A stretch of 64,000 nucleotides of DNA from NCBI RefSeq assembly GCF_010120715.1, contig NZ_CP047591.1:1736001-1800000 (forward strand), read 5' to 3'. The notes below the pieces were generated by a model. The model did not search any database. It was given only the letters and a program-made list of their open reading frames with translations, and had not been told where the DNA came from. The stretch's first letter is position 1, and every line of letters starts with the position of its first letter. The position numbers and the translations under genes were made by a program. Positions 62,053 to 64,000 of the stretch are shown piece after piece. The stretch is from Aminipila terrae (GTDB lineage Bacteria > Bacillota > Clostridia > Peptostreptococcales > Anaerovoracaceae).

Positions 62053-64000
62053 AATTAAAATCAGAGCTTTTTTTGCATACACCGTCAAGCTCATATCTAA
62101 ATATTGGAAGAAGAGTTGTTGCTTTTTCTGATTCTTCTTTCAGAGCCGCTTCTAACTCAGCGGCAACCTGTTGCAAGGGGATTAAACCCAGAGTACCTGC
62201 AAGCCCTTTTACTGAATGGGCGATTCTGTGTGCTTCAGTGAAGTTCTTATCCAGAAGTAACTCCTGAATATCATTATCAACATGAGCATAAGATGTTTTA
62301 AACTTTGTTAAATGTTTTATGTATTGTTTTTCGGAACAACCCAGGTTCTTTGCAGCCTCTGACAAACTTAAATCACCAGTACACTTTATTTCTTCTGGCA
62401 CAGAAGCCCCTGCCGGGAAATCTTCTGAAGCCTTGACACTTCCAAAGTAAGGCAGTAGTGTTCGGAAGAATTCCTTATATCGGAATGGCTTACTGATAAA
62501 TCCGTCCATAATGCCTTTATATTTTTCTTTTGTTTCAACATCAATATTGGTGGCAGTTAATGCAAGAATAGGACAAGTAACACCAATTTCTGTTTTTAAA
62601 ATCTCAGCGGCGGTGTATCCATCCATCTTTGGCATGTGTATGTCCATAAGGATAACGGTATAATAGTTTTCCGGGACTTTAATACACATATCGATGGCTT
62701 CCTGACCGTCACAGGCATGTTCGCAGATAATATGGGAATCGGCTAACATGTTTTGTGTTACTTCATAATTCAGTTCAGTATCCTCAACCACCAGAACCCT
62801 GTGACCTTCTCCGTTTAAAAGAGAACGAGAATTTGATGTTACCCCTACCATATCACATAAAGAGGAATCAATGGTACGGGCCCAAATCGTAAACTGAAAT
62901 CTGCTTCCTACATTTTTCTGACTTTCTACCCAGATATCTCCACCCATGGCGTTTACTACGTGTTTGCAAATGGCAAGACCAAGGCCTGTTCCCTGATGCT
63001 GTTTGGTCAGATGGTTTTCCAGCTGTTCAAACTCCTGGAAAACCTTGGATACATCTTCTTTATCTATACCCATGCCTGTATCTTCAATGGTAAACTTCAG
63101 CAAAATGGAATTTCCGTGATTGCCAAGGGGTTCAATAACGAGTCGTATATGACCTGAATTTGTAAATTTGCAAGCATTGTTTACCAGATTCAGAAGAACC
63201 TGGGCAAGCCTTGTCTTATCCATAGATAAGCATAAATCCGGCGGAAATTTAAAGTCCTTAATAAATTCCAGGCCCTTATTATATATAATCGGTCTGAAAA
63301 TTTCTTCAGACTCATTCAGCATATTAAGCAGATTAAAGTCTGATGGATATAAAATAAAGTTTGACTTTTGTATCTTTGAAATATCTAAGACATCGTTGAT
63401 AATATTGAGAAGTAATTCGGATGATATATGTATCTTTGATAAGATATCATCCTGCTTATCAGTAAGTTCAGTGCCTTTTAAAATATGTACCATACCGCAG
63501 ATAACATTTAACGGGGTTTTTATTTCATGAGATACATTGGCTATAAATGAAGACTTGGCATTGGCAAAGTATTCGATTTCTTTAAGTTGCTGTTTCAGTT
63601 CATTATCTTTCCTTTTACTGTCTGTACAATCCTGTATCAAAGTTACGAACTTAGGTTCATCATTATCGTCAAAAATAGCAAAACAATTGTAATTAATATA
63701 ACGCATTTTCCCATCGAAAGTATAAGAGAGTAAAATGTTTTTCTGATTCTCTGCAAAAGAATGAGAGGGCAGTGTTTCTGCAATCTCCTCTGGAAGTATT
63801 GCAAAGGAAGTCTGACCCAGTGGGTTTGGGGACTGAATATTTAAAAGCTGCTTATAAGTTGCATTCATATATTCATATTTATAGTGCTTGTCCACTATGG
63901 CCATACCTACATCTGCATTTTCAATTGCCTTACTGTAAAGCTGGTTAAAATAGGCATTATATTGATTGTTCTTTAAATAAAGAGAAACAGCTTTTGAAGC
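62051..64000 (-). CDS. hybrid sensor histidine kinase/response regulator (5' end outside window)
   Basis: The frame stays open to the window edge beyond the ATG at 63904, so the gene is partial. In the visible part: PAS domain (IENADVGMAIVDKHYKYEYM onward), HisKA with phospho-histidine in NVSHEIKTPLNVI, HATPase (NLVNNACKFTNSG, DTGMGIDKED, GTGLGLAICKHV), receiver domain (VLVVEDTELNYEV, phospho-acceptor in ILMDIHMPKMDG), and Hpt with AHSVKGLAGTLG. A full phosphorelay in one chain; output partner not in the window. No transmembrane segment in the visible part. Confidence 0.93.
   Translation of the reverse strand, partial: ASKAVSLYLKNNQYNAYFNQLYSKAIENADVGMAIVDKHYKYEYMNATYKQLLNIQSPNPLGQTSFAILPEEIAETLPSHSFAENQKNILLSYTFDGKMRYINYNCFAIFDDNDEPKFVTLIQDCTDSKRKDNELKQQLKEIEYFANAKSSFIANVSHEIKTPLNVICGMVHILKGTELTDKQDDILSKIHISSELLLNIINDVLDISKIQKSNFILYPSDFNLLNMLNESEEIFRPIIYNKGLEFIKDFKFPPDLCLSMDKTRLAQVLLNLVNNACKFTNSGHIRLVIEPLGNHGNSILLKFTIEDTGMGIDKEDVSKVFQEFEQLENHLTKQHQGTGLGLAICKHVVNAMGGDIWVESQKNVGSRFQFTIWARTIDSSLCDMVGVTSNSRSLLNGEGHRVLVVEDTELNYEVTQNMLADSHIICEHACDGQEAIDMCIKVPENYYTVILMDIHMPKMDGYTAAEILKTEIGVTCPILALTATNIDVETKEKYKGIMDGFISKPFRYKEFFRTLLPYFGSVKASEDFPAGASVPEEIKCTGDLSLSEAAKNLGCSEKQYIKHLTKFKTSYAHVDNDIQELLLDKNFTEAHRIAHSVKGLAGTLGLIPLQQVAAELEAALKEESEKATTLLPIFRYELDGVCKKSSDFN

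Overview
The window is a low-GC, Gram-positive, anaerobic-type chromosome segment. Its content points to Clostridia (Eubacteriales): strong AGGAGG ribosome-binding sites, TTGACA/TATAAT promoters, T-box and cobalamin riboswitches, a LexA site of the GAAC-N4-GTTC type, clostridial PstS, and amino-acid uptake systems with thiolase, pyruvate kinase and malic enzyme. A genus cannot be assigned from the window alone.

Layout. 1-8080: the 3' end of one rRNA operon (23S, 5S) followed in tandem by a complete operon (16S, tRNA-Ala, 23S, 5S). 8186-10309: apbE divergent from a NusG-domain-II/Gx-transporter pair, resembling the FmnB-EetA-EetB flavin electron-transfer module. 10316-12310: YtrA-like GntR regulator with an ABC exporter, under a perfect palindromic operator. 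12383-15554: a tryptophan T-box controlling a TrpXYZ-type ABC importer. 15599-16883: a 24-residue hydrophobic peptide, a GlsB/YeaQ protein and a nitroreductase. 17113-22125: a sigma54 activator, its likely binding sites and a -24/-12 promoter in front of a diaminopimelate-decarboxylase-like gene and a sodium:amino-acid symporter. 22124-24421: a LexA-boxed radical SAM DNA-repair-type pair. 24484-29606: patatin, pyruvate kinase, a 40-residue protein, EamA exporter and PucR regulator. 29786-32961: cbiQOMN cobalt transport under a B12 riboswitch. 33001-39494: metal P-type ATPase behind a 47-bp palindrome, hydrolase, AAA ATPase, acetyltransferase, sirtuin, second patatin. 39517-46294: complete pstSCAB-phoU-phoPR phosphate regulon. 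46586-52487: cyclopropane synthase, surE, DUF2156, thiolase, DUF362 ferredoxin. 52540-55039: polar amino-acid ABC importer. 55159-56830: sigma factor with membrane partner. 56837-64000: DUF4397 protein, coaBC, glnS, malic enzyme and a partial hybrid histidine kinase.

The most striking global property is ten genes (apbE, the sigma54 activator, pucR-like, cbiM, the acetyltransferase, patatin 2, phoR, the DUF362 gene, the DUF4397 gene and, for the same reason, the lipoprotein start of apbE counted once; nine further sites are listed in the findings) that are each broken by what looks like the loss of one base in a short homopolymer. Every one is restored to an ordinary full-length protein by adding a single base. 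This is far more consistent with systematic sequencing or assembly indels than with decay, and the affected genes should be read as probably intact.

Functionally the window is mostly housekeeping and nutrient-response chromosome: rRNA, phosphate, cobalt/B12, tryptophan and other amino-acid uptake, with well-preserved cis-regulatory sites next to their genes. I saw no CRISPR array, prophage or insertion sequence.
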